Below are positions 49,240 through 61,462 of a stretch of DNA of 64,000 nt, in pieces. The notes beneath the pieces are model-generated. The model was not told where the DNA came from. It saw only the letters and a program-made list of their open reading frames with translations, and ran no database searches. Location: assembly GCF_016808095.1 (NCBI RefSeq), contig NC_068975.1:21769501-21833500 (forward strand), given 5' to 3'. Positions within the stretch are counted from its first letter, which is position 1. Each line of letters opens with the position of its first letter. Source of the DNA: Vigna angularis. Lineage: Eukaryota; Streptophyta; Magnoliopsida; Fabales; Fabaceae. The translations under genes were made by a program, and so were the position numbers.

Positions 49240-49640
49240 AGCACCATTAGGACGAACGTTCATTTCAAAACCGAGCACTATTAGGACAAACGCTCATTCA
49301 AAACCGAGCACTATTAGGACGAACGCTCATTTCAATACCGAGCACTATTTGGACGAACGCTCATTCAAAACCGAGCACTATTAGGACGAACGCTCATTTC
49401 AATACCGAGCACTATTTGGACGAACGCTCATTCAAAACCGAGCACTATTAGGACGAACGCTCATTTCAATACCGAGCACTATTTGGACGAACGCTCGAGG
49501 CCGAGCACTATTTGAACGAACGCTCGAGGCCGAGCACTATTTGAACGAACGCTCAGTTGGAGACCGAGCACTGTTTCGGGCGGACGCTCAGTTGGAGACC
49601 GAGCACTGTTTCGGGCGGACGCCCATTATAAGGCCGAGCC
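49240..49640. repeat. Minisatellite in the split LTR
   Basis: Units of GAGCACTATTAGGACGAACGC or GAGCACTATTTGGACGAACGC alternate with TCATTTCAATACC and TCATTCAAAACC linkers (about eight units), then CTCGAGGCC and CTCAGTTGGAGACC types. The core is the same as in the 35.6-kb array with a new linker, so each LTR array expanded independently. Confidence 0.88.
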
Positions 49641-50064
49641 TCATTTAAAACGAACGCTCGGTATGAAACCGAACGACACTTTGAGCGTACGTTCAGTGTA
49701 AGACCGAACGTCTTCCAGTACGATCGTCCGGTGTAAGACCGAATGCTATTCTGGGCGAACGTCTGGTGTAAGACCGAACGCTCCAGTGACTCAGATTAAT
49801 AAATCTTGAAAATAAACTAAGAGAATTTTTGGAGAAGTAATACGAACGGGAAAATGCACTGTTACATATACATATACAAGTCCAAAAAGAGAGAATTTAT
49901 CAAACGTACAAGATTCAACAGGACTAAACCGAACGCTCAAACAGTGAGGACGTTCGTCCTCGACCAGGATTCTACCCAGATGACAGAATCCCATTTCAAT
50001 GATTTTTGCCAACAAAACCGAACGGTCAATGACCGTTCAGAACGAACGCACAACATCTCAGGGA

Positions 50065-50215
50065 AGGTGCAGAAGTGCCTAAAACTCATTTTTTTTAAAT
50101 GGTGACCCCTGTTCATCTGACTGAGTACCTGTGTTGGACTTTCTGTACATATTGGCTAACTCTCTCGGGTAATCGTTTACAGGGGTGCTGTAAACGATTA
50201 CCAGACCCTTTTCTT
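50065..50215 (-). repeat. Shared ~150-bp segment, copy in the split LTR
   Basis: Nearly identical to 36382-36530 and similar to the reverse complement of 57650-57800. It has the same hairpin, with the loop GGGTG instead of AGGTG. Confidence 0.82.
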
Positions 50216-51063
50216 TTCACCACTCTCAGTCATATATCATTCTCATTCCATAAAAACGAACGTTCAACATAAATCAAACATAACAGCTTCATATAATCAA
50301 AATAACGAACGTTCATGCAAATCACCCCAGAAACATCATACAGTAAAATAACGAACGTTCATACCATCATTTCATACATCATGCATTACTTTCATGCAGC
50401 CAAATAACGAACGTTCAAATAGCATACATCAAACCAGTTAAATTAAATAAGCTTCCCTTACCCGGAAATGGACGAACGTTCACTGACGCACACACAGACG
50501 CTCTCCACAGAGACTCAACTCGCCAACGCTCGTTAATTCACTATACGAATGAACGCCAAAAACTAACATCAGAACCACCCATTTTGAGGAAAAGACGAAC
50601 GTACAACATGCATGCATGAAACCGAACGTCAGAGAGGAAGGGAAGGACTTACCGGTTCAGTTTTTCACGAACCGAACGTCCTTCTGGAGTACCACGTCGA
50701 GCGTCCTTCAGCTGCACCGGAGATACTGATCGGAGGAGGTGCAGAGAGTGTAGAGAGAAGGAGGAGAGAATGCAGAGAGCAAGGGAAGAGAAGGAACTCT
50801 CAGAAATGAAGCAAAGAGATGCGTGAAGGGAGGAGTGGAGAATAAGTTCAAAAATCTCAGATTTGCTTTCTTCTCCGCCAGCGCACGTCCGCACTCGCCA
50901 GCGCACGTCCGCACTCCGCCAGCGCACCCCACGACGCCTCTGCCAGCCCATACCGGACGGTCGACCACTCTACAGTTGCCACGCGTCTTCCACTACCGTC
51001 GACGCACGTTCTTCCTGACTGCCCATGCCGGACGCCCCTTCTGCAGCACACGTTCTCCCCATG

Positions 51064-51068
51064 CCAGT
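51064..51068. other. Presumed left target site CCAGT of the Ogre-type element
   Basis: Five bases of chromovirus LTR directly before TGTCAACACTC. The right partner is outside the window. Confidence 0.4.
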
Positions 51069-54000
51069 TGTCAACACTCAATTTCGTCCGGGTTGTTTAA
51101 ATAAAATTTATTTTCACCAACAAAAGGAATAAATATCAAAAATACAAAAAAAAGGGGTATATAATAACAAAAATTAGAAAAAAAAAATAATAATAATAAA
51201 TAAAAAAAAAGGGGGATCAGACGTTCGTCCTCTATGAGGCCGTTCGTCCAAACAGTTGCTGTGGGCGCTCGTCCGAATAGTGAGCGTTCGTCCTTCCCCG
51301 ATGTTCGTCCAAAATGTTCAACCGTTCGTTCTTTCCCACTGTTACTGTGGCCGCTCGTCTAAACAGTGGTCGTTCGTCCTCACACACTGTTTCTGCGACC
51401 GTTCGCCCAGAATCGACTGCTTGAGCGTTCGGTATTCCACTATTTGGCCGTTCGGCCATGTGTTAATTTGGGACGTTCGTCCTTTGTTTCGAAGCGCTCG
51501 TCCTCGCCTTTATGCGAACGTTCGTTTCAACCCGTTCGTCCTTCCCTTTGTGGACGTTCGTCCAAACTGTTCAACCGTTCGTCCACTTTTGGTTTGGCCG
51601 CTCGTCCGAACAGTAACCGTTCGTCCACTTTTGGTTTGGCCGCTCGTCCGAACAGTAACCGTTCGTCCTCGCTTCTCAACGTTCGGTCTCTACTTTTTGA
51701 ACGTTCGTCCTTTGCATTATTCGACCGTTCGTTCTAGATCATCACAGACGCGGTCTCATGGACGTTCGGCAATCATATGATCGTGCGTCATATAACGTTC
51801 GTCCTCCATGTGCGTTCGGTTTCACTTTTTCTACTGTTTGCGTTCGGCTTTGTTTCGGTTGTTTTTTTTTGAACGTTCGGTATGGGCGTTCGTTCTTTGT
51901 TGTTAACGGTCGTTCGTTTTGGTGGCACTCCCGTATTTGGCCGAGCGTCCAATAGTTGGTGGCTGCATTTTAAATTTGTCTGAGCTTTCCAGCCTCAGCT
52001 GTCTGCCATTAACGTCTGTGAAGCCACTCACTGTATGGGTTTCGGGAATTAATAAAGGAGGAATCAGAATCATTTCGCTGGCACCTGAATCTGCCTCCCA
52101 CTTACCTTCAACACCTTGGCTTCCACTCAACACCAAGGCAGCAGGGCAACTGTTGGAGGCACATGGTAAAACAAACACGCAGCCAGTCGAAAAACCACTC
52201 AGAGTATGGGTGAGGAGAATCAATCTGCTGGAGGTCCACCTGAGTTTGTCTCCCACGAGTGCCCATCTGGCTCTTCGGTGCTGATTCTGTATGGCCTCTG
52301 AAATGCAGGCAACAGGGGGGCTCCCACTGACCTTCGACACTCACTGACTAACTCCCAACCGAACTCCTCTGATCACCTCACCAAACGAGACTCAACCTTC
52401 AGCATGATCATCATCATCACCCCCATCTTCATCACCCTCTCCATCTAACCCAACACTACAGTGGCGATCACCGCATACCATCACCCATCCTCTTCCCTCT
52501 CCACACTTATCATCCTCACAAAAAGCCAGACAGAATCTCCAGCATCCTCACCTCTGCACATTCACCCATTGCCATCGGCCACCATAGCAACTCCTTCCCC
52601 TCATCACTTCACGACCATCACTCAGAAACCGATCCCCTGACCAAACCGAATTCCACCACCAACATCATTATCCCTTCACGGCACAACCCTTCATCCAGCT
52701 TCACCCACTGTCACAGCCGCCCACTGACTTCACGGGGTCACCCCATAATCACACGACCAACACTCACTACACCTATCATTTTCCCATCTTCCATTCACGC
52801 ATCCGGACCCTCCCCGGCAACGGTGCTATGTGATGCAGAAATCAGAGACGTATGCTGGAAGGGAGGAGTTTTGAAAAGAGGGGACGAGACTGAAGCAAGG
52901 AGGACTGGAAGTGAAGTTGCTGGAGAGTAAATACAAGCGAAAATGAAAACCAGAGGCTACTGGACCAGGGTTTGTTGAAGCTGAAACCGAAAAGGAAAAT
53001 AAAAGGATAGCTTCAAGAGAGAGAGGAAACCACTGGGGAAGCTACCGGAGAGAGAAGGACACTTGAAGAAGGCCACGGAAAGCGGAAGAAATAGAAGGAG
53101 GCTTCAAGAGGTGTGTGTTTAAATTGATTGTATTCATTGTTGTTAGGCATCTCTGAAATACGTAAATCTATTTAGCTATGATTTTGAAATGCATGTCAAA
53201 GATCATCTTGTGTGTTGATGTTACTGTGAATTATAATGCTGCACTGAGTTCATGTTATCTTTCCCATGCCCTTTTCTCTATCTGAATTTGGAAGATTCAT
53301 GCATAATCCACCAATTCACTGTTTCATCTCTCTATCATTAAACCATATCCATATGCCACTCCCGACATCACCTCCTCATCCTCACCCCTTTTATCACGAC
53401 CAATATACGATCTTCATCGCAGACGATATCGATCATCTTCAACCTTACAACACCTCACCTCCAGCATCCATCTCTTCATCCCCACGACCACTGCTACTAG
53501 TAACTGCCCACCCTCTTTATTCACTCACTGCCCGGGCCACCTTGATACAACCAAATCACCCAGCCACCTTGCGCCATTATCACTGAGACTACTGGTTCAT
53601 CACCGTTACCTCCCACCATACCCCGACCGTGAAACCGATGTTACCGGGAATCATCACTTCCTCTTCAACCTTTTCTTCATTGCCTGCAATCGCCACCTCT
53701 GACCACCACCAGGAATCCATCTTTGAGTCACAGTCACACTCCCAGCCAATATCTTCATCTTCATCTTACCACAACCATCACAGGACCTTCTCCATATTTT
53801 TTACCATCCCCACGCTATCTCCACCATGATCATCATCATCTGACTCTCTCATCACTTTCCAACTTCGATTCACTTCCAACATTTGATGATGATCCTCCAT
53901 TGAACTTCACACGGCCAAACTCCCATCCTTCATATTCATACACAGCCCACAACTCACGGTCAGCCTTTTCATCTTCTCCATTTTCATCTCTGACGCCCAC

Positions 54001-56152
54001 GGCTTCCCGCATCCATCATCTTCATTCTTCTTTTTAGCCTCTTCCTACCCATAAAAACCTCAACCTTTGACTCCCTTCACCCTTACCCTTTTCTTTGGCA
54101 CGAAACCACCAAAAAAAACAAGGACCATTATACTCGCACAAGTCATCACTGATCTCAATCTCTCGGCCCTTAAAATCTATCCCGTTCGGTCAACGTGAAC
54201 CATGCACTCACCGCCAGCTTCAACCGCAATCCACCAAACGCCGAAAAAGGGTTCCACCAAGTAGTTCCCATCCAAGCTTAAAAGAAGACTCACGGCCTGG
54301 AAGAAACTCTCCACCCTTGCAACTTCCAGAAGTCGGTGCAGCAACTCTCATGCATGCAGGCTGACCAGGAGCTTCTCGGTAGTTGAAACACTGTCCTAGC
54401 CACTCTCGGGCACTCACTGTCACCGTCATCATCTTCCTCGGAAGCCTTCTATCCAAACCAACAAGTTGCTGCCGCCATTCTTCAGCCGCCATTGCCATCC
54501 TCAACACTACCGTCTAGCTCCCTCATCACCGTTGCACCACTGTAACCGTCCACTATCTATCTTCACCCATCTCCATCATATTCCCATCTAACCCTACACC
54601 ACAGTGACAGTCACCGTAAGCAACCCCCGAAACCACTTTCTTCACTGTGCCATGAGACAACTGTGCCGGCGAAGCTTCGGACGAGGTAGGTGTCTCATGA
54701 GTCTTTCGTTCAGAGGATAAAATGGAATGCTGATACTGAGTTGAACTTGGAGGGACCCCTAACGCTTCTTTCTGAATAAACACTTCGGGCCGAGTCCCCT
54801 TGGCACCCCCATTTTTCACCTGCACACCCCATATTTCACTCACGCACCCCCTGTCAAAAAAAGGATGATAAAAAACAAAACTTTTCTCTTTGTAACCCCT
54901 TGTATAGTAACCTTCATCTTTTTGTTTTTTTTTTTTATGAATATAGTAAACTTATTTGTGCTGTTTTACATAAATTTCAAAAATTATAAAAAATTGTAAA
55001 TAATAAAAAATATATAAAACTTTAAAAAAACATTTAATGAAATAAAAAGCCGTGTGAGTGCTCGTGCGATCGTACGCATCAGCCTAGTACTCATTACGCA
55101 AAACAATAAAAATAAAAAGCCGTGTGAGTGCTCGTGCGATCGTACGCATCAGCCTAGTACTCATTACGCAAAACAATAAAAAGAGAAAGTCGTGTGAGTG
55201 CTCGTGCGATCGTACGCATCAGCCTAGTACTCATTACGCAAAACAATAAAAATAAAAAGCCGTGTGAGTGCTCGTGCGATCGTACGCATCAGCCTAGTAC
55301 TCATTACGCAAAACAATAAAAAGAGAAAGCCGTGTGAGTGCTCGTGCGATCGTACGCATTAGCCTAGTACTCATTACGCAAAACAATAAAAAGAGAAAGC
55401 CGTGTGAGTGCTCGTGCGATCGTACGCATCAGCCTAGTACTCATTACGCAAAACAATAAAAAGAGAAAGCCGTGTGAGTGCTCGTGCGATCGTACGCATC
55501 AGCCTAGTACTCATTACGCAAAAAAATAAATATTACAGCAAAAATACCAAAAAAATATAAAAATCTTCAAAAACCAAAAACGTCTACTTTTCAAACAACA
55601 AACAATATCGCCTTGTAGAACTACGTGATCCTTGATTCTCCATCAAAAGTGGAGATACGTAGGAGCAAGGCCAGTCCTTGTCAGGCTCACTTTCCCAAAA
55701 AAATCCAAATCAATTTTCCAAACGAATTCTCAAACAATTTTCAAACAACATCTCAAACAGTTTTCAAAAGAACTACGTAACCCTGATTTCTCACATGAGA
55801 ATACGTAGGAGCAAGGTCAATCCTTGTCGGGCCCAAAAAGCTAAAAAATATTGTTTGTTTCTTTCGAGTTTTATTTTAAGGGAAAGTTAAACACTTTGAA
55901 AACCACATCCACATTCGCGCATTTAGTTAAAGGTACTGCCTTAGGGCAGGCGTTGTAGGGTGCTAATACCTTCCCTACACGTAACCGACTCCCGAACCAA
56001 GAATCTGGTTCAATTTGACCATGCCTTATCATTTTATGGTTTTTCCGTAGTTTTCCAGAATAAACTATGGTGGCGACTCCAAAATCTCTTTATTTTTCAA
56101 ATATCTCTTCTTTTTATTGGATCGTCGTCCCGTCGCGATTCCGGTTGCGACA
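51069..56152 (+). mobile_element. 5' LTR of the Ogre/Tat-type element (5084 bp)
   Basis: It runs from TGTCAACACTCAATTTCGTC to GGTTGCGACA. Inside are an A-rich start, a CGTTCG-rich tract (51218-51950), CCACC-rich tracts (52380-54600), a seven-fold 70-bp array (55049-55530), two ACGTAG hairpin blocks (55621-55690, 55773-55840), and a conserved end with GGTGCTAATACCTTCCC (55960). LTRs of this length are typical of Ogre. The frames in it are not genes. Confidence 0.92.
55049..55530. repeat. 70-bp tandem array, seven copies
   Basis: The word CGTGTGAGTGCTCGTGCGAT begins one to two bases after 55049, 55119, 55189, 55259, 55329, 55399 and 55469, a period of exactly 70. Each unit has CGATCG and CGTACG palindromes and ends ACGCAAAACAATAAAAA. 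Units differ by single bases (AATAAAAAGC or AAGAGAAAGC linkers, one CATTAG). The same array stands at 60337-60818. Confidence 0.96.
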
Positions 56153-56154
56153 GA

Positions 56155-56172
56155 TGGCGACTCCACTGGGGA
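56155..56172 (+). other. Primer binding site (tRNA-Arg)
   Basis: TGGCGACTCCACTGGGGA starts two bases after the LTR. It pairs with the 3' end of a plant tRNA-Arg (…CCCCAGcGGAGTCG-CCA) with one mismatch. tRNA-Arg priming is a mark of Ogre elements. Confidence 0.85.
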
Positions 56173-56955
56173 TATACAGAGAGTCAGGCCATTTATTTAG
56201 ATGTGCGAATTTAATGTGGTTTTTCTTTGTGTTTTTCTTCCCCTTTTTCTTTGTCTTTGTTTGATATTTGTCATAATTGTATATGTGTTTGTTTTGGTTA
56301 TATTGAACCCTAGGGTAGAAAACATGTTATATCTGCCTGGGAATTTTCTGGTTGTTTTGCAGGTGAGGGTTTGGGGTGTATAATTGCATTCTCCCTTCAC
56401 ACACACACATCATATGCATATCATGAGTGAGGCCCTATACCCGGGTCTGAGCGCAACTTAGAAATAGAGGGGTTGTGTAGCGGTGTCACTCTGGGATGTA
56501 CTTCCTGTTTGGCTATCGTGAGAACCCCAGCCAGAGTCTGTTCTTTTCATTTGTGTCTCCACACCTAGTTGATTACTCTGACTGTTGTGGAGAAACAGTG
56601 AAAAGAGCCATAGCTCTGGTGGCCTGATTTAAGCATTAGGAAGCTATCCTTGTGAGTGCATATATTTGGCCTTAGAACTTCAGTCATCCAACCTTTGATA
56701 AGGCACAAAAGGGAGAAATGTGTATTCTTATAACCCTCATGGTCGCTTAATAAAAATCACGCACCGCGTACATATCATCATATCTCTTTTTCTTTTTTTT
56801 CTTTCTTTCTTTTGCTTTTTCCTTTTTCTTCGCTCATTGTTTTTCTTTATAGTCTTGTCACATTTTGTGGATTCTAGTCAAAAATTATAAAGTTGTGATT
56901 AAGACCTTAAGCTAAAAAAAAAAGGGAATTAACATGGAATTTTGAGTCAAGAGGT
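56173..56955. other. Ogre-type 5' untranslated internal region
   Basis: No gene. It is T-rich with a CT-rich run (56785-56840) and GCCCTATACCCGGGTCTGAG (56431). This is the leader between PBS and ORF1. Confidence 0.55.
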
Positions 56956-58020
56956 ATTCGAGTTCATACATTTTGACGAAAAAATGCACGTCGAGTAAAG
57001 GAGGATAATATTGGTGGGGTATAAGATTTTGTTGAGTCTGTTAGAGGTGGAGGTCCAAACATCAGCAATTACTACTTTAGCCCAGTACTATGATCCACCA
57101 CTAAAGTGCTTCACTTTCCAAGATTTCCAACTAGTACCACCAGTGGAAGAATTCGAGCAAGTCTTAAATATGGGAAAGACTCCATACAGCTACCTTGAGC
57201 AGTATATCCTTGTCTTGCAGTTAGCGAGGATCAGGAAAGTACACCCAATGAAGTTGGAAAGCGAGTTCACAATCAAGGGCAAAGTGAGGGGTCTTCCTCA
57301 AAGATACTTATGGGAATACCTACATCGTTTGGCTTAAGAGGAAATTTGGGAAATGTTTACAGATGTATTAGCCTTTCTCCTCTATGGTGTCATGCTTTCT
57401 CCTAAAATGTTAAGAACCTCGTCAATTATGCCGCTATGAATGCATTTGTGGGAGACAAAGAGCGCTGTAAGAATCTAGTCAGTGCCATCCTGGCTGAAGT
57501 TTATGAGACCCTTAATCGTTGTTATGAACTTAAAGGGAGAAGGATGTTATGTTGTCTACCAGTGTTGTATATGTGGTTCATTTCCCGTGAGACTGGAGAC
57601 GCGCCTAAAATTCCCTATACCCCATGGACGAATTATTGTGGTATATAATCGATTACAAGGACATTGTAAACGATTACCCGAGAGAAAGTTGGATTTTGTA
57701 CAAAAAGTTCATCACAGGTACTCAGTCAGGTGAACATGGGTCACCATTGGAAAAAGAAGTGACTTTTAGGCACTTTTGCACTTGTCTTGGGCTGTTCCTT
57801 GTGAACCACATGTGAAAAGAGTAAATGAATGGGCGCAACTTTGTGCAAGTTTAAATGAAGAACAAGTTAAATGGTGTGTCCCTTGGCAGCATAGATCGCA
57901 GATCACATATCATTGCAGGAGGTATCCTAACGTACCCATCATGGGTATTAGGTGTTGTATTAATTGCAATCCTATGTTAGCGCAAAAAATAATTTGAGTA
58001 TCCTGAGAGGATCGCTAACA
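56956..58020 (+). pseudogene. Ogre-type ORF1 remnant
   Basis: Frames at 57011-57337 (ITTLAQYYDPPLKCFTFQDF, KVHPMKLESEF), 57436-57648 (MNAFVGDKERCKN, LNRCYELKGRRMLCCLPVLY) and 57776-57997 (WCVPWQHRSQITYHCRRYPN, VPIMGIRCCINCNP) are pieces of one protein in different frames, joined by shifts and stops. This protein is encoded before gag in Ogre elements; its role is unknown. The segment ~57650-57820 interrupts the usual order between YKD and VNEWAQL and is shared with two chromovirus LTRs. It cannot make a full product. Confidence 0.75.
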
Positions 58021-58827
58021 ACTGCATCTCTCGCCACATTGCGGATCATATGAGGAATGAATCTTCGCTGAAATGTTCCAACAAGTTAAAGACAATTCGG
58101 GGAAATGTTGTTCGCTTCAAAGAAAGGCCCAAGATCATGGACTGTTAGTGGAAGTTTCCCTTAGCCAATGGATCGCAAAAAGGGTTAAGACAATCAAGTT
58201 GTAATTCACATTAATTTCCCCTACCCAATTTGTGAAAAGAAATTTCAAAATGATGAGCAGTGGATAGAAACAACAATGACAAAACTAGAGAAGGAATGTT
58301 GCCATTCAGCTAAAAGAGGACATAAAAGATTGATGAGTCGGATGAAGGAATATGTCGTTGAATAAGGACAAGTTAAAAGAATTGGAGGAGAAGTCTCTCA
58401 TAGCTAGCTTCCCTTGCCAATGGAGCCATTGAAAACGTCCTTAAGTTCTTAGTTGATGCTAATGTCAATCATCAACCCGCCTAAGGGGATTGAAACATTC
58501 CTCGATTGCTGCGAGAAACTGATCAGACAAATGAAGAATGTGATGACTAAAGCCTGCGATGGTTGACCAAGAATTCCTATGTCTCGCATTTTGGGGATTT
58601 CTGAATGATGAACCACCTTATTGACTCTGTTTCGTGTTAATTTCCAAATTATATTGGGGCAAACATTTTCACAGCTTTATAGTTTCTGACTAGAGAATTT
58701 GAACTATGTTTTCTTTTCTTTTCTTTTCTTTTTATTTTTCTTTTTTCTTAATTTGTTTCACAAAAAAAAAAATAAATACAGTTAAACATCTAAGACACCC
58801 TAAAGGACACGAACCAGTTGCAAAATC
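58021..58827. pseudogene. Decayed C-terminal part of ORF1 and spacer
   Basis: No intact frame. Lysine- and glutamate-rich pieces (58250-58400) look like decayed coding sequence, followed by a T-rich run (58700-58760) before gag. Confidence 0.4.
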
Positions 58828-59703
58828 ATGGAGAACCAAGTAGAAGTTCAAGAGGGAATGAAAGCCGATATCCAACAGCTGAAGGAACAAATGAGACAAG
58901 TCCTAAAGACCCTGGATGCCTTACAAGATCCTGAATGTTTATGCACGCAACGATCACAACAAGGAGCTCCAGAAGCACGAACTTTCCCTTCCTATGGTCT
59001 TCCCCCGAATTATACTCCACCCTCAGGAGTGGACTCGAGACATCTTGACACTCAAAAGGCCGAAGGTAATGCAGCTGAAGTAGAAGACGAGCCTGGGGCA
59101 ACCACTTTCACAATTCCTGGGCAGACGATCCAACCAGGTATTGAGAGCACGATAATGAAAAAACAACTTGAGACGAAGTCTCCATCTTCTGTCATTACAC
59201 CAGCAGATTTTAAGGATGATAAGAGCATATTAGAAGTCCTTGAAAAAAGGTTGAGAGCCGTAGAGGGTGAAGGAAGTTTTGAATGTGGAGATGCTAAAAA
59301 ACTATGTTTAGTTCCTGATGTGGTGATACCTCCAAAGTTCAGGCTGCCAGAGTTCGAGAAATATCGGGGAAATACTTGCCCGAGGGGCCATATAAGCATG
59401 TACTGCAGGAAAATGGCAGCTTAGGCCCTCGATGAAAAACTTTTGATTCATTTCTTCCAAGAAAGTTTAACTGACGAGGCTCTAACTTGGTACATGCACC
59501 TAGATACTACTCACATCTACTCATGGAAGCGTCTGGTTGAGACATTCCTAAGGCAGTATGGATATGATAAAGATTTGACACCTGACAGAGCACAATTGCA
59601 GAACATGGTGAAGAAAGAATCTGAATCATTCAGAGAATATGCCCAAGGGTGGAGAGAGATAGCTGCTCAAGTAGAACCGCGTCTGAGCAACAAGAAGGTC
59701 ACT
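58828..59703 (+). pseudogene. Ogre-type gag fragment with one stop
   Basis: From ATG 58828 the frame runs with a Q/E/K-rich coiled-coil-like start (QLKEQMRQVLKTLDALQDPE) to the gag core FRLPEFEKYRGNTCPRGH, MYCRKMAA, then a TAG at 59422-59424. It goes on in the same frame: LLIHFFQESLTDEALTWYMH, LVETFLRQYGYDKDLTPDRA, SFREYAQGWREIAAQVEPRL. It is the retrotransposon gag domain of Ogre/Tat type. After residue ~292 (59703) it is fused by deletion to the middle of an LTR, so the zinc knuckle and all of pol are gone. Confidence 0.88.
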
Positions 59704-61440
59704 ACTGTCACCGTCATCATCTTCCTCGGAAGCCTTCTATCCAAACCAACAAGTTGCTGCCGCCATTCTTCAGCCGCCATTGCCATCCTCAACACTACCG
59801 TCTAGCTCCCTCATCACCGTTGCACCACTGTAACCGTCCACTATCTATCTTCACCCATCTCCATCATATTCCCATCTAACCCTACACCACAGTGACAGTC
59901 ACCGTAAGCAACCCCCGAAACCACTTTCTTCACTGTGCCATGAGACAACTGTGCCGGCGAAGCTTCGGACGAGGTAGGTGTCTCATGAGTCTTTCGTTCA
60001 GAGGATAAAATGGAATGCTGATACTGAGTTGAACTTGGAGGGACCCCTAACGCTTCTTTCTGAATAAACACTTCGGGCCGAGTCCCCTTGGCACCCCCAT
60101 TTTTCACCTGCACACCCCATATTTCACTCACGCACCCCCTGTCAAAAAAAGGATGATAAAAAACAAAACTTTTCTCTTTGTAACCCCTTGTATAGTAACC
60201 TTCATCTTTTTGTTTTTTTTTTTTATGAATATAGTAAACTTATTTGTGCTGTTTTACATAAATTTCAAAAATTATAAAAAATTGTAAATAATAAAAAATA
60301 TATAAAACTTTAAAAAAACATTTAATGAAATAAAAAGCCGTGTGAGTGCTCGTGCGATCGTACGCATCAGCCTAGTACTCATTACGCAAAACAATAAAAA
60401 TAAAAAGCCGTGTGAGTGCTCGTGCGATCGTACGCATCAGCCTAGTACTCATTACGCAAAACAATAAAAAGAGAAAGTCGTGTGAGTGCTCGTGCGATCG
60501 TACGCATCAGCCTAGTACTCATTACGCAAAACAATAAAAATAAAAAGCCGTGTGAGTGCTCGTGCGATCGTACGCATCAGCCTAGTACTCATTACGCAAA
60601 ACAATAAAAAGAGAAAGCCGTGTGAGTGCTCGTGCGATCGTACGCATTAGCCTAGTACTCATTACGCAAAACAATAAAAAGAGAAAGCCGTGTGAGTGCT
60701 CGTGCGATCGTACGCATCAGCCTAGTACTCATTACGCAAAACAATAAAAAGAGAAAGCCGTGTGAGTGCTCGTGCGATCGTACGCATCAGCCTAGTACTC
60801 ATTACGCAAAAAAATAAATATTACAGCAAAAATACCAAAAAAATATAAAAATCTTCAAAAACCAAAAACGTCTACTTTTCAAACAACAAACAATATCGCC
60901 TTGTAGAACTACGTGATCCTTGATTCTCCATCAAAAGTGGAGATACGTAGGAGCAAGGCCAGTCCTTGTCAGGCTCACTTTCCCAAAAAAATCCAAATCA
61001 ATTTTCCAAACGAATTCTCAAACAATTTTCAAACAACATCTCAAACAGTTTTCAAAAGAACTACGTAACCCTGATTTCTCACATGAGAATACGTAGGAGC
61101 AAGGTCAATCCTTGTCGGGCCCAAAAAGCTAAAAAATATTGTTTGTTTCTTTCGAGTTTTATTTTAAGGGAAAGTTAAACACTTTGAAAACCACATCCAC
61201 ATTCGCGCATTTAGTTAAAGGTACTGCCTTAGGGCAGGCGTTGTAGGGTGCTAATACCTTCCCTACACGTAACCGACTCCCGAACCAAGAATCTGGTTCA
61301 ATTTGACCATGCCTTATCATTTTATGGTTTTTCCGTAGTTTTCCAGAATAAACTATGGTGGCGACTCCAAAATCTCTTTATTTTTCAAATATCTCTTCTT
61401 TTTATTGGATCGTCGTCCCGTCGCGATTCCGGTTGCGACA
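59704..61440 (+). mobile_element. 5'-truncated second LTR copy
   Basis: A copy of 54416-56152 at a constant offset of 5288, with no difference that I can see. It includes the 70-bp array (60337-60818) and both hairpin blocks. Its first 3.35 kb are deleted, and gag is joined directly at ACTGTCACCG. Confidence 0.93.
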
Positions 61441-61442
61441 GA

Positions 61443-61460
61443 TGGCGACTCCACTGGGGA
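61443..61460 (+). other. Second tRNA-Arg PBS (stub)
   Basis: TGGCGACTCCACTGGGGA follows the truncated LTR just as it follows the first. An LTR followed by a PBS is a 5' LTR, so this marks the start of a second, almost wholly deleted internal region. Confidence 0.85.
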
Positions 61461-61462
61461 TT

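Larger units (their letters stand above)
48011..51068 (-). mobile_element. Chromovirus LTR split by the Ogre-type element
   Basis: On plus it begins TGTGACATCCC at 48011 and follows the element 2 LTR closely. 49790-50500 is almost identical to 36110-36820, including the 150-bp segment and five GAACGTTC sites (50258, 50307, 50353, 50409, 50474). It stops at 51068 in ...CCCATGCCAGT, where the Ogre-type LTR starts; element 2 continues the same sequence (37330 on). No internal region is seen. Confidence 0.9.

Noticed and set aside
51256..51780. 174-codon frame in the Ogre-type LTR (also 61934-62458)
   Set aside because: It consists of repeated VRP/RSS words from CGTTCG repeats. Identity between copies is due to LTR identity, not selection on protein.
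51218..51950. CGTTCGTCC words as Pol III B boxes
   Set aside because: The B box needs GTTCRANNC. Here the base after GTTCG is T or G, and no A box or T-stop lies at the right spacing.
55049..55530. CRISPR-like regular array
   Set aside because: Units are full tandem copies with no unique spacers, in a plant LTR. It is a minisatellite.
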